From an uncultured Paracoccaceae bacterium (GTDB lineage Bacteria > Pseudomonadota > Alphaproteobacteria > Rhodobacterales > Rhodobacteraceae): a DNA stretch of 64,000 nt. The notes beneath the pieces were generated by a model. The model was not told where the DNA came from and ran no database searches. It was given only the letters and a program-made list of their open reading frames with translations. The stretch spans positions 1 to 64,000 of the forward strand of contig CATOSB010000012.1 in assembly GCA_951812305.1 (NCBI GenBank), read 5' to 3'. Below are positions 52,979 through 61,963 of the stretch, piece by piece. The translations under genes were made by a program, and so were the position numbers. Every line of letters begins with the position of its first letter. Within the stretch, counting starts at the first letter, position 1.

Positions 52979-54027
52979 AGCCATTCGTCCCGTCCTGTGC
53001 CGACGGCATCAGCGACCTTGTCAAAACCACTCTCCGCCAAAAGCAGATCCAACTCTTCCGCCACCCGCCGTGCCACCGAGAGCCCGCCAAACACCATCGC
53101 GGTATAAAGCTGAACCGCCGACGCCCCGGCGCGGATCTTCGCGAAAACCTCGGCGCCGGTTGACACGCCGCCCACGCCAATCAACGGCATCTTCCCTGCG
53201 GTTTCCATCGATAGCCGCGCTAGAACGCGGGTGGATCTTTCAAACAACGGCGCGCCGGAAAGTCCGCCCGCCTCTTCGCGAAGCCGGCTTCGCAACCCTT
53301 CGCGCGCAAGCGTCGTGTTCGTGGCAATGATCGCATCCAGACCTGCCGATTGCGCCACCCCCGCAATGTCGGCGATTTCGGCGTCCATAAGATCGGGCGC
53401 GATTTTCAGGAAAACGGGGATGCGCCGGGGCAGGGAAACGCGTGTTTCCATGACCCCCTCCAAAAGCGCGCGCAGCGCGACGGTGCCCTGCAGATCGCGC
53501 AGCTTTTCGGTATTGGGCGACGATACATTGACCGTCGCGAAATCAACATGCGGCCCCACATGAGCCAGCACTGCCGCGAAGTCTGCCGCCCGATCCACGC
53601 TGTCCTTATTGGCGCCCAGATTTAGGCCGACGGAAATTCCTGACGGGCGCGCTGCGAGCCGCGCTGCGATGGCCTCCATCCCGTCATTGTTGAACCCGAA
53701 CCGGTTGATCGCGGCGCGGTCCTCGGTCAGGCGGAACAGCCGGGGTTTTGGATTGCCCGGCTGCGGGCGCGGTGTTGCGGCCCCAACCTCAATGAACCCG
53801 AACCCGGCCCGCATCAGCGGCGCCACAGAGGTGGCATTCTTGTCGAACCCGGCGGCCAGCCCAATCGGATTGGGCAGTTCCAGCCCAACAACCCGTGTAC
53901 GCAACCGATCAGATGTCACCGGGCCGGGCAGGGGAGCGAACGGAGTCCTGAGTGCTTTTAGCGCAAGGCCATGCGCGAATTCCGGGTCAAGCCGCTGCAA
54001 CGCGGCCAGAGTCAGCCGTTCGATCAT
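52975..54027 (-). CDS. pyrD: Quinone-dependent dihydroorotate dehydrogenase
   Basis: A 350-aa class 2 DHODH, which oxidises dihydroorotate to orotate in pyrimidine synthesis and passes electrons to quinone at the membrane. Signature blocks: [37 protein letters not shown] with the catalytic Ser, and the FMN-phosphate loop IGVGGVSTG. The N-terminal helical extension ([17 protein letters not shown]) is the membrane/quinone domain. It overlaps the DUF952 gene upstream by 4 bases and arsC downstream. Confidence 0.95.
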   Translation of the reverse strand: MIERLTLAALQRLDPEFAHGLALKALRTPFAPLPGPVTSDRLRTRVVGLELPNPIGLAAGFDKNATSVAPLMRAGFGFIEVGAATPRPQPGNPKPRLFRLTEDRAAINRFGFNNDGMEAIAARLAARPSGISVGLNLGANKDSVDRAADFAAVLAHVGPHVDFATVNVSSPNTEKLRDLQGTVALRALLEGVMETRVSLPRRIPVFLKIAPDLMDAEIADIAGVAQSAGLDAIIATNTTLAREGLRSRLREEAGGLSGAPLFERSTRVLARLSMETAGKMPLIGVGGVSTGAEVFAKIRAGASAVQLYTAMVFGGLSVARRVAEELDLLLAESGFDKVADAVGTGRDEWL

Positions 54028-54785
54028 CCGAAACTGTCCCCGCCATCACCCGGCGCGCAACGGATCAGGCGCGACGTGCGCACCGCCGCCTGCCGGTGGA
54101 TGACGGCGCGGCGGTAATCAGCATCCGTAACCATGGCCAGGAAGGCGTGCGCGGACGGATAGCGCGCGATGAAAGCGTGATCCCAGCGCTCACCTTCCGG
54201 CCCTATCAACACTGATTGAAACTGTCCGCGCCATAGGATCGTGCCGCCAAGCCGGGCGAGGATCGGCGCAGTCTCGCGACCGTAATCCGCATAAGCCTCT
54301 GCGCCGGTACGGGATTTTAACACGTGCTCATGGTCGGCGGGATAGGCGGCGCGTGCGCGCAACCGAACAAGGTTCAGCATTTCAATTGGCTGATCGCGAT
54401 TCAGCGCTTTGAAAGCGTCAAACTGTTCGCGGGTCGGGTCGACATGGCCCGCCACCTCTTCCGGGAATATATGCCCGGCGTCATGCAGCGGCAGGGCCTT
54501 GGCCCAAAGCACATCTTTCTGTCGAAGCGGCCCATAGAGATGCGGAAACAGCGCGTCGCCGCGCGACACTTCCCACTTCAGGGCGTCGCCAAGCCCATCC
54601 GCCTCCAATGCCAGCAACCACAACTCACCCGCTCCGGCAAAATGCTTTGCCGCCGTTTCCATGGCCTGGTCGGCGGTTGAGAAATGAACGAACCCATCAG
54701 CCACATCAATCGGTGCGCCCGGTGTTTCACCTGCCGCCCTCAACGCCGCCCATTCGTCAGCGCGAAGTATCTTGTAGATCAACAT
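54024..54785 (-). CDS. DUF952-DUF1330 fusion protein
   Basis: A 253-aa protein from the ATG at 54785 ([12 protein letters not shown]). Residues 1-112 form a DUF952 domain with the typical [19 protein letters not shown] and [12 protein letters not shown] segments. Residues 113-253 are DUF1330-like ([51 protein letters not shown]), a dimeric ferredoxin-like fold. The two domains are usually separate proteins. It runs into pyrD with a 4-base overlap. Confidence 0.8.
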   Translation of the reverse strand: MLIYKILRADEWAALRAAGETPGAPIDVADGFVHFSTADQAMETAAKHFAGAGELWLLALEADGLGDALKWEVSRGDALFPHLYGPLRQKDVLWAKALPLHDAGHIFPEEVAGHVDPTREQFDAFKALNRDQPIEMLNLVRLRARAAYPADHEHVLKSRTGAEAYADYGRETAPILARLGGTILWRGQFQSVLIGPEGERWDHAFIARYPSAHAFLAMVTDADYRRAVIHRQAAVRTSRLIRCAPGDGGDSFG

Positions 54786-54937
54786 GAAATTGCCATGCCG
54801 CGCCGCGCGGACCGGGTCAAGGGCGCGCGCCATTCTTCGACCCGCTGTATCACTGTGGATAACCGGCATGACCTTTGACTCTAACCGGCAATCGGCTCAA
54901 GCTATTGCCATTCAACGACCCAAAAGGGGGGATTCTC

Positions 54938-56500
54938 ATGTACACCCGGTTTCTTGCATCCGTCGCAGCGCTTGGTCTTTCCGCTGGTGTGGCCAGCGCG
55001 GATTACACGCTGACAATTCTGCATACCAACGACTTTCACGCCCGGTTTGAGCCGATCAGCCGGTTTGATTCAGGTTGCTCCGCCGAAGACAACACCGAAG
55101 GTAAGTGCTTCGGTGGATCAGCCCGACTTGTCACGGCGATCAATGACGCCAAGGCGCGGTCCAACAACCACATCCTTGTCGATGGCGGCGACCAGTTTCA
55201 GGGCTCGCTGTTTTACACGTACTATAAGGGTAAGCTTGCCGCCGAAATGATGAACAAGATGGGCTATGACGCGATGACCGTGGGCAACCACGAGTTTGAT
55301 GACGGTCCCGAGGTTCTTCGTGGCTTTGTCGACAGCGTGAATTTCCCGATCCTGATGTCGAATGCCAATATCGAAAACGAACCGCTTCTGGCCGGTGCCA
55401 TCGAGAAATCAGTGATCATCGAGCGCGGCGGTGAAAAGCTTGGCCTCATTGGCCTGACGCCAATCGACACCGACGAGCTCGCCAGCCCGGGACCGAATGT
55501 GACCTTCTCCGATCCGGTGGCGGCGGTGCAGGAACAAGTTGATCGTATGACGGCCAACGGCATCAACAAGATCATCGTGCTCAGCCACTCTGGCTTTGTC
55601 GTGGATCAGCGGGTTGCCGAAGGCACAACCGGCGTCGATGTGATCGTCGGCGGCCATTCAAATACTTTGCTTAGTAACTCGCAGGAACGCGCCGTTGGGG
55701 CGTATCCGACGATGGTGGGGGATACGGCGATTGTTTAGGCTTATGCCTATGGCAAGTTTCTGGGCGAGTTGAATGTCACGTTTGACGATGCCGGCGCTAT
55801 TACCGAAACCTCCGGTGATGTGATCGTTATGGATGCCAGCGTTACCGAGGATGCCAGTACTTTGGATCGCGTTGCAGAAGCCGCGCAGCCGCTTGACGAG
55901 ATCCGCAATAAGATCGTCGCGCAATCTGCGGCCACGATCGAGGGCGACCGCGCCGTTTGCCGCATTCAGGAATGCGAGATGGGCAATCTTGTCGCCGATG
56001 CGATGCTGGCACGGGTGAAGGACCAGGGCGTTCAGATCGCGATTGCCAATTCAGGTGGAATTCGCGCAAGCATGGATGCTGGCGAGGTCACGATGGGCGA
56101 GGTGATGACGGTTCTACCGTTCCAGAACACGCTGTCGACTTTCCAGGTAAGCGGTCAAACGCTGCTCGATGCGCTGGAAAACGGTGTAAGCCAGGTGGAA
56201 GAGGTTGCCGGTCGGTTCCCGCAGGTGGCGGGCATGACATTCACTTGGGATTCATCCATTGCACCGGGTGAAGGCCGCATCGTCGAGGTCATGATTGGTG
56301 GCGAGCCGCTTGATCCGGCAGCGACCTATACACTCGTTTCCAACAACTACATCCGTGGTGGCGGAGACGGCTACAAGATGTTCGTCGACGCGATGAACGC
56401 CTATGACTTCGGCCCCGATCTGGCGGATGTTTTGGCCGAATATATGGCCGCGGCTGGGGCGTATGAGCCATATGTCGATGGACGTATCATGATGAAATAG
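54938..56500 (+). pseudogene. 5'-nucleotidase/metallophosphatase with one in-frame amber codon
   Basis: A 520-codon frame with a signal peptide (MYTRFLASVAALGLSAGVASA), the metallophosphatase core (LHTNDFHARF, MTVGNHEFDDG, VLSHSGFVVD) and the C-terminal nucleotidase domain (IANSGGIRASMDAGEVT, VSNNYIRGGGDGYKMF). TAG at 55736 (codon 267) interrupts DTAIV-AYAYGKFLG, where relatives would have an amino acid (CAG to TAG would explain it). Both halves are otherwise in frame. It may be a fresh pseudogene, a sequencing error or a readthrough case. A terminator follows. Confidence 0.85.
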
Positions 56501-56523
56501 CGTCCAGTCAGATATTGTGGAAC

Positions 56524-56553
56524 GGGCCGCGGGTAACTGCGGCCCTTCTTTTG
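56524..56553 (+). terminator. Terminator after the 5'-nucleotidase gene
   Basis: GGGCCGC/GCGGCCC stem with an 8-base loop (56524-56545), followed by TTCTTTTG. It lies 24 bases after the stop. Confidence 0.8.
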
Positions 56554-56612
56554 GGTTGACGATGCACAGGTAATTCAATATTTAACAATAAAGTTAATTA
56601 AAGGAGGTCGAT

Positions 56613-57215
56613 ATGAAACTGCACGTTTTTCCTGCGTCGCCAAACGCCAAAAAGGTGATGTTCGCCAATGCCCATATGGGGCTCAACATCCCAATTGAAA
56701 TGGTCAACCTTCAGGAAGGCGCCCATCAATCGACAGAGTACCTGGCGCTTAATCCCAACGGAAAAGTGCCGACTTTGGAATTTGATGACGGCTCAACCCT
56801 TTGGGAATCCAATGTCATCATGAATCGGCTTGCCAGCGATGCGAAATCGGATCTTTGGCCGGCTGATATGTCGCGCTACGAAATCATGCGCTGGCAATTC
56901 TGGGAGGCCTGCCACTGGACCCCGGCTTGTGCCAAGTACATTTCCCGCCATCTGTTTAACAACGAAAGCGTTGATATGGCGGCGGCTGATACCGATTTTC
57001 ACCGCTTTGCCAAAGTGTTGGATGATCATCTGAACGGGCGTGACTGGCTGGTGGGCGAGAGTATGACAAATGCGGATATCGCCGTGTCGCAAATCCTTTG
57101 TTATCGCGAGCCGTGCCAATATCCTGTTGCGGATTACGCAAATATCAACCGCTGGATCAACACAATTGAGGCGACAGATGCATGGGCGGCGGCCAATCCA
57201 CCGATGCCGGGCTGA
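56613..57215 (+). CDS. Glutathione S-transferase family protein
   Basis: A 200-aa cytosolic GST. The thioredoxin-like N-terminal half has LNPNGKVPTLEFDDGSTLWESNVIM (the cis-Pro loop and the ES that contact glutathione), followed by the helical half with the N-capping MTNADIAVSQIL motif. A Ser is present in the first-strand loop (FPASPNAKK). The ATG has an excellent AAAGGAGG site. The substrate is unknown. Confidence 0.9.
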   Translation: MKLHVFPASPNAKKVMFANAHMGLNIPIEMVNLQEGAHQSTEYLALNPNGKVPTLEFDDGSTLWESNVIMNRLASDAKSDLWPADMSRYEIMRWQFWEACHWTPACAKYISRHLFNNESVDMAAADTDFHRFAKVLDDHLNGRDWLVGESMTNADIAVSQILCYREPCQYPVADYANINRWINTIEATDAWAAANPPMPG

Positions 57216-57271
57216 ACCAGACCGGCGGTAGTCAGGAGTGTAGTTCGGGTTTACTGGGAAGTGGCGGTGCT

Positions 57272-57505
57272 GGCCTGAAGCGGACATTCGCAAATAACGA
57301 TAAAAGACGCGCGATTGCCTGCCCGTGGGATGGCGATCAAACATTTCAATTTGCCAATTTATCCAAGCCAAGTCCGTGCGTGTTCAAAAGCTCGCACCCA
57401 GCCTCACCAAATCGCCAGCCCGTGCGGACGGGCAGGCGATCGCGCGGCGGCCCAAGGGCCTTGACTCCGCGCGCGGGTGCAAGCCACCAACGTCCGCTCC
57501 AGGCC
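57272..57505 (-). repeat. Dispersed inverted-repeat element, copy 4 (best-defined ends)
   Basis: A 234-bp copy with clear terminal inverted repeats, GGCCTGAAGCGGAC (57272-57285) and GTCCGCTCCAGGCC (57492-57505), 13 of 14 matching. Read on the minus strand its blocks have the same order as copies 1-3. It lies directly at the 3' end of the Rpn coding sequence, whose normal C-terminus is missing. Confidence 0.8.
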
Positions 57506-58173
57506 AATCCGCGCGCTTCGCCCTGTTCGAGCAGTGTTTCAGCAATGGTTCCCATAAGCGCCTCCAGTTCGTTATGTCCCCCGGTCCTGAGCGTGGCCCG
57601 CAGGGAGTCCTGATCCACATTATAGACCCGCAGCACATATTCAAGAACCTGTCGCCGCAGATCGGTCCCCTCGGGCAGGCTCCCGGCAATCTCCGCCAGA
57701 AAGGCCAGGGCCTCCTGCCGCAGCGTGATAAACCCCGCCCTCAGCGCGGCGTTGCGCGACAGCGCGTCGATCTCCATGGCCCGCAGGTTGCGCAGGATAT
57801 ACCCCGCTCCGGGCAGGAAAGCGAGATCGGGATCATCGGTCGCGATCATGTCGCGCAAGCTGTCGGGTACGGTCCAGGGCTCCGCGCCATGATAGACGAC
57901 CACCGGAATGATCGGGGGCAGGGCGCGGAGCCGGGCTGTTTTGGTTCCGGCGCAGCGTTTCCAGATGCGCACCATATAGGAGGCCAACTGAAGCGGCAGC
58001 GCCGGATCAGGGGTGCTTTTGTGCTCCGCCAGAACATATACGAAGGCGTCGGTCCCGGAGGTCAACGCGACCTTCATTTTCCACCTAATGGTTTGAAACC
58101 TCCGTCTTCCAGACGGACAAAAAAATCAAAAGCGCGCCGGAGGCGCTCCTTTAACCTGAGTTCTGGATAAGCG

Positions 58174-59067
58174 CTATATCTGGTATTCGACCTGCCTGAT
58201 TGTTTCCGGCACGGTTATGGGTCCCATTTTAACTTTGGTTTTCCCGAGCATATAGGCTGCGACACACGAGATGAGGTGTACGAATGCGTTGGCAGGCGAT
58301 CTGTGTCGAGTGTGTTCCAGTCCCATGCTGGTTTTCAACTTATCGAACAGAGTTTCGATGATGAACCGCCTTCGCAACAGGATTTTGTTCAGGATTGGCA
58401 GGAGATAGTTTTTCATGTTGCGGCGAATGCCGGTGACGAGGTGGAGCCCACGCTGCCAGAGCCGTTGGAAGAGGGATTTGGAGATATAGCCCTTATCAGC
58501 AAATATTTTGCCTTCGGGGCCCGCGATCATGGCTTCAAACGGCTTTCGATCATCGACATTACCTGCCGTGATTTTGACGGCCATGATCTCCCCCTTGTTG
58601 TTGATGATTAGATGCAGTTTGAAGCCAAAGAACCAGCCCATTGTGCTGCGACCGCGCTTTGCCAGCCCCTTGAAGACCTTGTTTCGATTAATGCGGGCAT
58701 TGTGGCAGACCGCGAGCTTAGTGCTGTCGGCAAAATAGACGCCGGTTTTTTCACCGCTGAAGCAGTGCAGCAGTATGCAAAACGGCACCATTAATCTTGG
58801 CATGAGGCTGACAAACCGACCATAGCTCGGGAGGGTGCCAAAGCAGTCACGGTATTTCTGCTCAACGCCATAAATCCAATAATGTTTGAAGTCCTTGAAC
58901 GGCGACAAGTGAAACAAGACCATGATGAACAGGCTCTCCCCCAGGGTCAGCTTGCCGGCGCGAAGCCTCTGACGACCCGAGGGGATCAACCGGTGGCGCT
59001 CCCAGTCCTCGTAGGTTTTTGCAAAATCATCGAGACAGACAAAAAGTGCGGTGTTAGTGATCGACAT
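58174..59067 (-). CDS. IS982 family transposase
   Basis: A 297-aa DDE transposase from the ATG at 59067 ([15 protein letters not shown]); an in-frame ATG at 59109 would add 14 residues of weaker character. The N-terminal half is the HTH-bearing region; the catalytic residues lie in [25 protein letters not shown] and [15 protein letters not shown]. It is intact, so it is the active partner for both copies in the window. It ends 20 bp from the left inverted repeat. Confidence 0.93.
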   Translation of the reverse strand: MSITNTALFVCLDDFAKTYEDWERHRLIPSGRQRLRAGKLTLGESLFIMVLFHLSPFKDFKHYWIYGVEQKYRDCFGTLPSYGRFVSLMPRLMVPFCILLHCFSGEKTGVYFADSTKLAVCHNARINRNKVFKGLAKRGRSTMGWFFGFKLHLIINNKGEIMAVKITAGNVDDRKPFEAMIAGPEGKIFADKGYISKSLFQRLWQRGLHLVTGIRRNMKNYLLPILNKILLRRRFIIETLFDKLKTSMGLEHTRHRSPANAFVHLISCVAAYMLGKTKVKMGPITVPETIRQVEYQI

Positions 59068-59195
59068 GAGTGGCGGTCCATATTGTGTCGCTTTTGAACC
59101 TTGAATCATGGGGCAACGTACCTGGAAACCCCTCTCACCCCATACTAATCACGGGGGCATTCAGGCTGGTCAACACGGGGCAAAAGGTGCGCGCC

Positions 59196-59636
59196 ATGGA
59201 GAACAACTTCCCAATCAACGAAGATCTCGCTTATGAGAAGATCCGGGACCTCATGTTCGACATGATGGAAGAGGACCCCAACCGTTTCTACGCCCTCACG
59301 GATAAGCTCAATGAACTGGCTGCGCTCCCTAAAAGAACCATGACACTTGTGCTCGATCTGATGGCTGCCACTCCCTTTCAGGTGATCATCCCGAAACACG
59401 TACGGAAAAATGACCCTGATACATTCAAAGCGGATCACGAAACCGTTTCAAATGTTCTATTTCTTGGAGAGTTTGGCGGAATTGCCGTTGAACTGGAGCC
59501 AAATGAGGCTTTGAGAGAACCGAGGATCATTTCCATAACAATGGTGGAAATCCCTCATCGCAACCCTCTGCGAAAAAGGGTCAACGAGTATCGTAAAAAA
59601 CGAATCAAAAAACTACGAAAAAATTCTGTCGAGTAG
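59196..59636 (+). CDS. Passenger protein of the IS982 element (unknown function), copy B
   Basis: Same 146-aa protein as at 27375-27815, with Lys instead of Glu in the C-terminal KKLRKNSVE. It starts at the ATG at 59196. It is divergent from the transposase with about 128 bp between their starts and ends 38 bp before the right inverted repeat. Conservation of the reading frame in both copies suggests that it is a real gene. No function can be given. Confidence 0.75.
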   Translation: MENNFPINEDLAYEKIRDLMFDMMEEDPNRFYALTDKLNELAALPKRTMTLVLDLMAATPFQVIIPKHVRKNDPDTFKADHETVSNVLFLGEFGGIAVELEPNEALREPRIISITMVEIPHRNPLRKRVNEYRKKRIKKLRKNSVE

Positions 59637-59930
59637 TGCACTGGTGACGCCAACGTCTTATCCAGAATCGGGGTTCCTTTAAAAAAGAACAGTTTCAACT
59701 GTTCCTGTTGATCCCACCAGCTTTAGCTGGTGGTGGTTCAGCAGCAGATCGCTCTGGCTGCCGGCGAGCGCTTCATCGACGAAGCTGCCCTCGACGATCC
59801 CGGGCGGGGCATCGGCGAGTTGTCCTGCGATGGTGTTGGGCAGGTGATCGCGCAGGAAGTCCCGCGCCCGCCCGGGATTGGACAGCAGCGCGCGAAAGAG
59901 CGTGTCGTGCGGATTGTGCAACTCGGCCAT

Positions 59931-60297
59931 CGGATCCCCGTGCAAGGTGGTGTCACCCCTGCTGCTATGGCAGGGCGGTCCAACAGGCAAGCCCGGTTGT
60001 GTGTGGTCGGTTGTGTCGGGCCGCTTCAGTCTGTCCGGGGGTGTCAGATACCTTTGACCCTGATTCCCCGGTACTGGCCTGGTACCCGCATCAAGCGCAT
60101 TCTCCACCATCTCCTGGACCGCGCTGGCGGGGCGTTCCCCGATTTCGCCAACTGCGATGCGGCTGATCGTGACTTCGTCGAGTTGTCGAATGGCGGGCCG
60201 GTGAGCGCCGGGAGAGGGGGTTGGGTGCCGCGAGCGCCTTGAGACATGCGGTGATCGCCATCATGATCGAAGCGGTGACAAAAACCGGGGCGGCTTC
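59931..60297. other. Gene-free stretch right of the Rpn remnant
   Basis: These 367 bases contain the upstream region of the Rpn gene and, on the plus strand, a short open stretch (about 60060-60242) that reads like eroded coding sequence ([20 protein letters not shown]) but matches nothing I recognise. No RNA gene, repeat or clear promoter is seen. It probably marks the junction with the plasmid-like block. Confidence 0.3.
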
Positions 60298-60633
60298 TCA
60301 ATTCAGGCGCTGGCTTACGGCATCGGGATGTGTGGTAAGCAGCGTCTCGAGCCGATCTGCATCCATTTGCTGCTGGACCGCTTGCCGCGCGCGTTCGAGT
60401 TCCCTGACAGCGTTGGGCTTCAGATCGCAGAGAAGATCATCGAAGGCTCCGGCGGCCTCGCGGAGGCATCCATTGAGCTGAAAACCGTATCGCAGGGCGA
60501 GGGCGATCACTTTTTGGAATTCGCCCTGAACCTCCGGGTCCTGCGGATCCCGCCCGCAGAGACACAAACACATCGTTGCCTCGACCGTGAGGTCATCGTA
60601 CGCCTCTGCGCCGTCGTTCGCCCTGTCAGCCAT
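60298..60633 (-). CDS. Hypothetical protein (111 aa)
   Basis: From the ATG at 60633 (MADRANDGAEAYDDL). Largely helical; four Cys are present (CLCLCG and LLCDLK among them) without a finger pattern. Central LKPNAVRELERARQAVQQQM looks like an amphipathic helix. The gene overlaps the cold-shock gene by 8 bases and so is part of the same minus-strand operon. Not recognised. Confidence 0.55.
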   Translation of the reverse strand: MADRANDGAEAYDDLTVEATMCLCLCGRDPQDPEVQGEFQKVIALALRYGFQLNGCLREAAGAFDDLLCDLKPNAVRELERARQAVQQQMDADRLETLLTTHPDAVSQRLN

Positions 60634-60958
60634 CGCGCTGGCTTTCGGCATCCCCGGCCGGCGCGCCTTCAGGACGGACGTTGACCGCCGCCGGAGTTCC
60701 GGGTTTTCGCTTGCTCGGGACGCGTGCAAAGCGCACCCGCTGGCCGACCTCTGGCAGGGCTTCCGGCGGCGCAAGGTTCGAGGCGTGGAAAAACACATCC
60801 GCCGCGCCGTATCGGGAGATGAAGCCGAAGCCCTTGTCGGGCCGGTAAGTCTTGATGGTGCCTGTGACCTCTGCCGGTTCGGCCTTGCCTGCCCCCGGTA
60901 TCGGCGTTTCTCTACCGGCCGCTTCCGGCGCGGTGTCCATGTGCTGATCGCACATCAT
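60626..60958 (-). CDS. Cold-shock domain protein
   Basis: A 110-aa protein with one cold-shock (OB) domain at about 31-96: VTGTIKTYRPDKGFGFISRY holds RNP1 (KGFGFI), and ADVFFHASNL holds RNP2. Extensions at both ends are Pro/Ala-rich and disordered. It binds single-stranded nucleic acid. It is coupled to the HU-like gene upstream by a 4-base overlap, an unusual pairing typical of mobile-element accessory genes. Confidence 0.85.
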   Translation of the reverse strand: MMCDQHMDTAPEAAGRETPIPGAGKAEPAEVTGTIKTYRPDKGFGFISRYGAADVFFHASNLAPPEALPEVGQRVRFARVPSKRKPGTPAAVNVRPEGAPAGDAESQRDG

Positions 60959-61254
60959 GTCTTCCCCTTTACGGCGGCCTTGAGGGGCCCTGTGGCGGAG
61001 ACCCGCACCTGCCGTGTGGGCGCGGCGGTCTGCATCTCTCCGGTGGCCGGATTGCGAACCTGCCGCTCGGGCACGTCCACCACCGAGAAGGTGGCAAGGC
61101 CGGGCAGGCGGACCGGGTGGCCGTCCGCCACCAGTTTCTGCACTGCCGACTGGACGCCGCCGGAGAGACGTTTGGCTTCGTCGCGCGAACAGCCCAGCTC
61201 TTCGGCGATGGCGGCGTGAAGCGTTGCGGCGGGAACGGGTGAGGGTTTGGGCAT
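60955..61254 (-). CDS. HU/IHF-family DNA-binding protein
   Basis: A 99-aa histone-like protein. The family pattern is visible: LHAAIAEELGCSRDEAKRLSGG, then VRLPGLATFSVVDVPERQVRNPATGE with the arm NPATGE (the DNA-bending Pro) and VRVSATGPLKAAVKG. The start is the ATG at 61254. It precedes the cold-shock gene on the same strand and is divergent from the DUF6878 gene; the 266 bases between hold no other feature I can name. Confidence 0.85.
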   Translation of the reverse strand: MPKPSPVPAATLHAAIAEELGCSRDEAKRLSGGVQSAVQKLVADGHPVRLPGLATFSVVDVPERQVRNPATGEMQTAAPTRQVRVSATGPLKAAVKGKT

Positions 61255-61520
61255 AAGCAGCTCTCCTGGTCTGATGGTGTGGTTGCCGTGGCTTTCGGGG
61301 AAAACGCGCGTCAGGTCAAGCCCGGGTGCTTGCTGTTCGCCCGGGATGGCGCCTGCGGTCGGTCCCCCGGCGGCGGGCCAATCCACGGTCTGGCCCGGCA
61401 CCCGGGATGCGCGGGTCTCCACCCCCGCGTCCGTCTCCCCGGAGGTCCGGCGGTCGTGACCGGGAGGGAAGGTGTCTTTGGGTCGGGGTGTCATTGACCC
61501 AGGAGAAGAGGAGGACCGAG

Positions 61521-61961
61521 ATGACAACGCCGACGAAGAAAGAGACCCGGGTGGCGACCACACCGTTAACCCCTGCCGCTGCGATTGACCGGACGGCGAT
61601 TCAGGCCCGCTGGACGCGGGAGCGCGCCGGGGAAGCGGAGCGCCTGAAGGTGGTGCGCGCCGCATTGCTGGCGGAACTGCGTGCGCGGGGGGTTGAAGAG
61701 GTGGAAGCCTTCTATGACGGCTATGGCGACAGCGGCAACGTGAACAGTGTCGCGGGCCGCCCGGAGAGCGCCGGGATCGGGGATATCGAAACCCGGCTGA
61801 TGGATTTCGTGTGGGATGTCGCCTATGGGCTGCACCCGGGCTTCGAGACCAACGACGGGGCAGAGGGCAGCTTCACCTGGAATGTGGCCGAAGACCGCAT
61901 CGATGTGGATCACGCCGATTTCTACACCGAGCGCAACGACTACAGCCACGAGGATGTATGA
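61521..61961 (+). CDS. DUF6878 family protein
   Basis: A 146-aa protein of unknown function common on alphaproteobacterial plasmids and integrative elements. Its core is EAFYDGYGDSGNVNSV, LMDFVWDVAYGLHPGFETNDGAEG and IDVDHADFYTERNDYSHE. The ATG at 61521 follows GAGGAGGACC. The stop overlaps the next ATG. Confidence 0.8.
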   Translation: MTTPTKKETRVATTPLTPAAAIDRTAIQARWTRERAGEAERLKVVRAALLAELRARGVEEVEAFYDGYGDSGNVNSVAGRPESAGIGDIETRLMDFVWDVAYGLHPGFETNDGAEGSFTWNVAEDRIDVDHADFYTERNDYSHEDV

Positions 61962-61963
61962 TT

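Larger units (their letters stand above)
58154..59674. mobile_element. IS982-family element with passenger gene, copy B (intact, 1521 bp)
   Basis: Inverted repeats ACCTGAGTTCTGGATAAG (58154 on) and ACCCCGATTCTGGATAAG read inward from 59674. Target duplication TCCTTTA at 58147-58153 and 59675-59681. It carries a minus-strand transposase and a plus-strand passenger gene, divergent. IS982 elements are usually about 1 kb, so the passenger accounts for the extra length. Confidence 0.93.
58078..59741 (-). repeat. Small hairpin-rich element (136 bp) split by IS982, IS200/IS605-end-like
   Basis: Pre-insertion sequence 58078-58153 joined to 59682-59741. It has four hairpins: CCGTCT/AGACGG (58102-58116), AGCGC/GCGCT (58131-58147), GAACAGTT/AACTGTTC (59687-59704) and CCACCAGC/GCTGGTGG (59714-59733). 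No target duplication is seen around it. Subterminal hairpins without duplication are typical of IS200/IS605-derived non-autonomous elements; this assignment is inference. Confidence 0.55.
57506..59930 (-). pseudogene. Rpn-family nuclease/transposase gene destroyed by nested insertions
   Basis: Rpn (PF04754-type) proteins are PD-(D/E)xK nucleases that promote recombination. The N-terminal part (59930-59742, [16 protein letters not shown]... to GSQSDLL) and the C-terminal part (58077-57506, KVALTSGTDAFVYVLAEHKSTPDP...) together give one family member. A 136-bp hairpin-rich element separates them, an IS982 copy sits inside that element, and the C-terminus is lost where repeat copy 4 begins (after GEARG). 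The catalytic-type EHKS is kept. It is non-functional. Confidence 0.82.

Noticed and set aside
59708-60242. Overlapping plus-strand ORFs right of the second IS982 copy
   Set aside because: They are antisense to the Rpn N-terminal part and then run into unrecognised sequence, without a start site or conserved motif.
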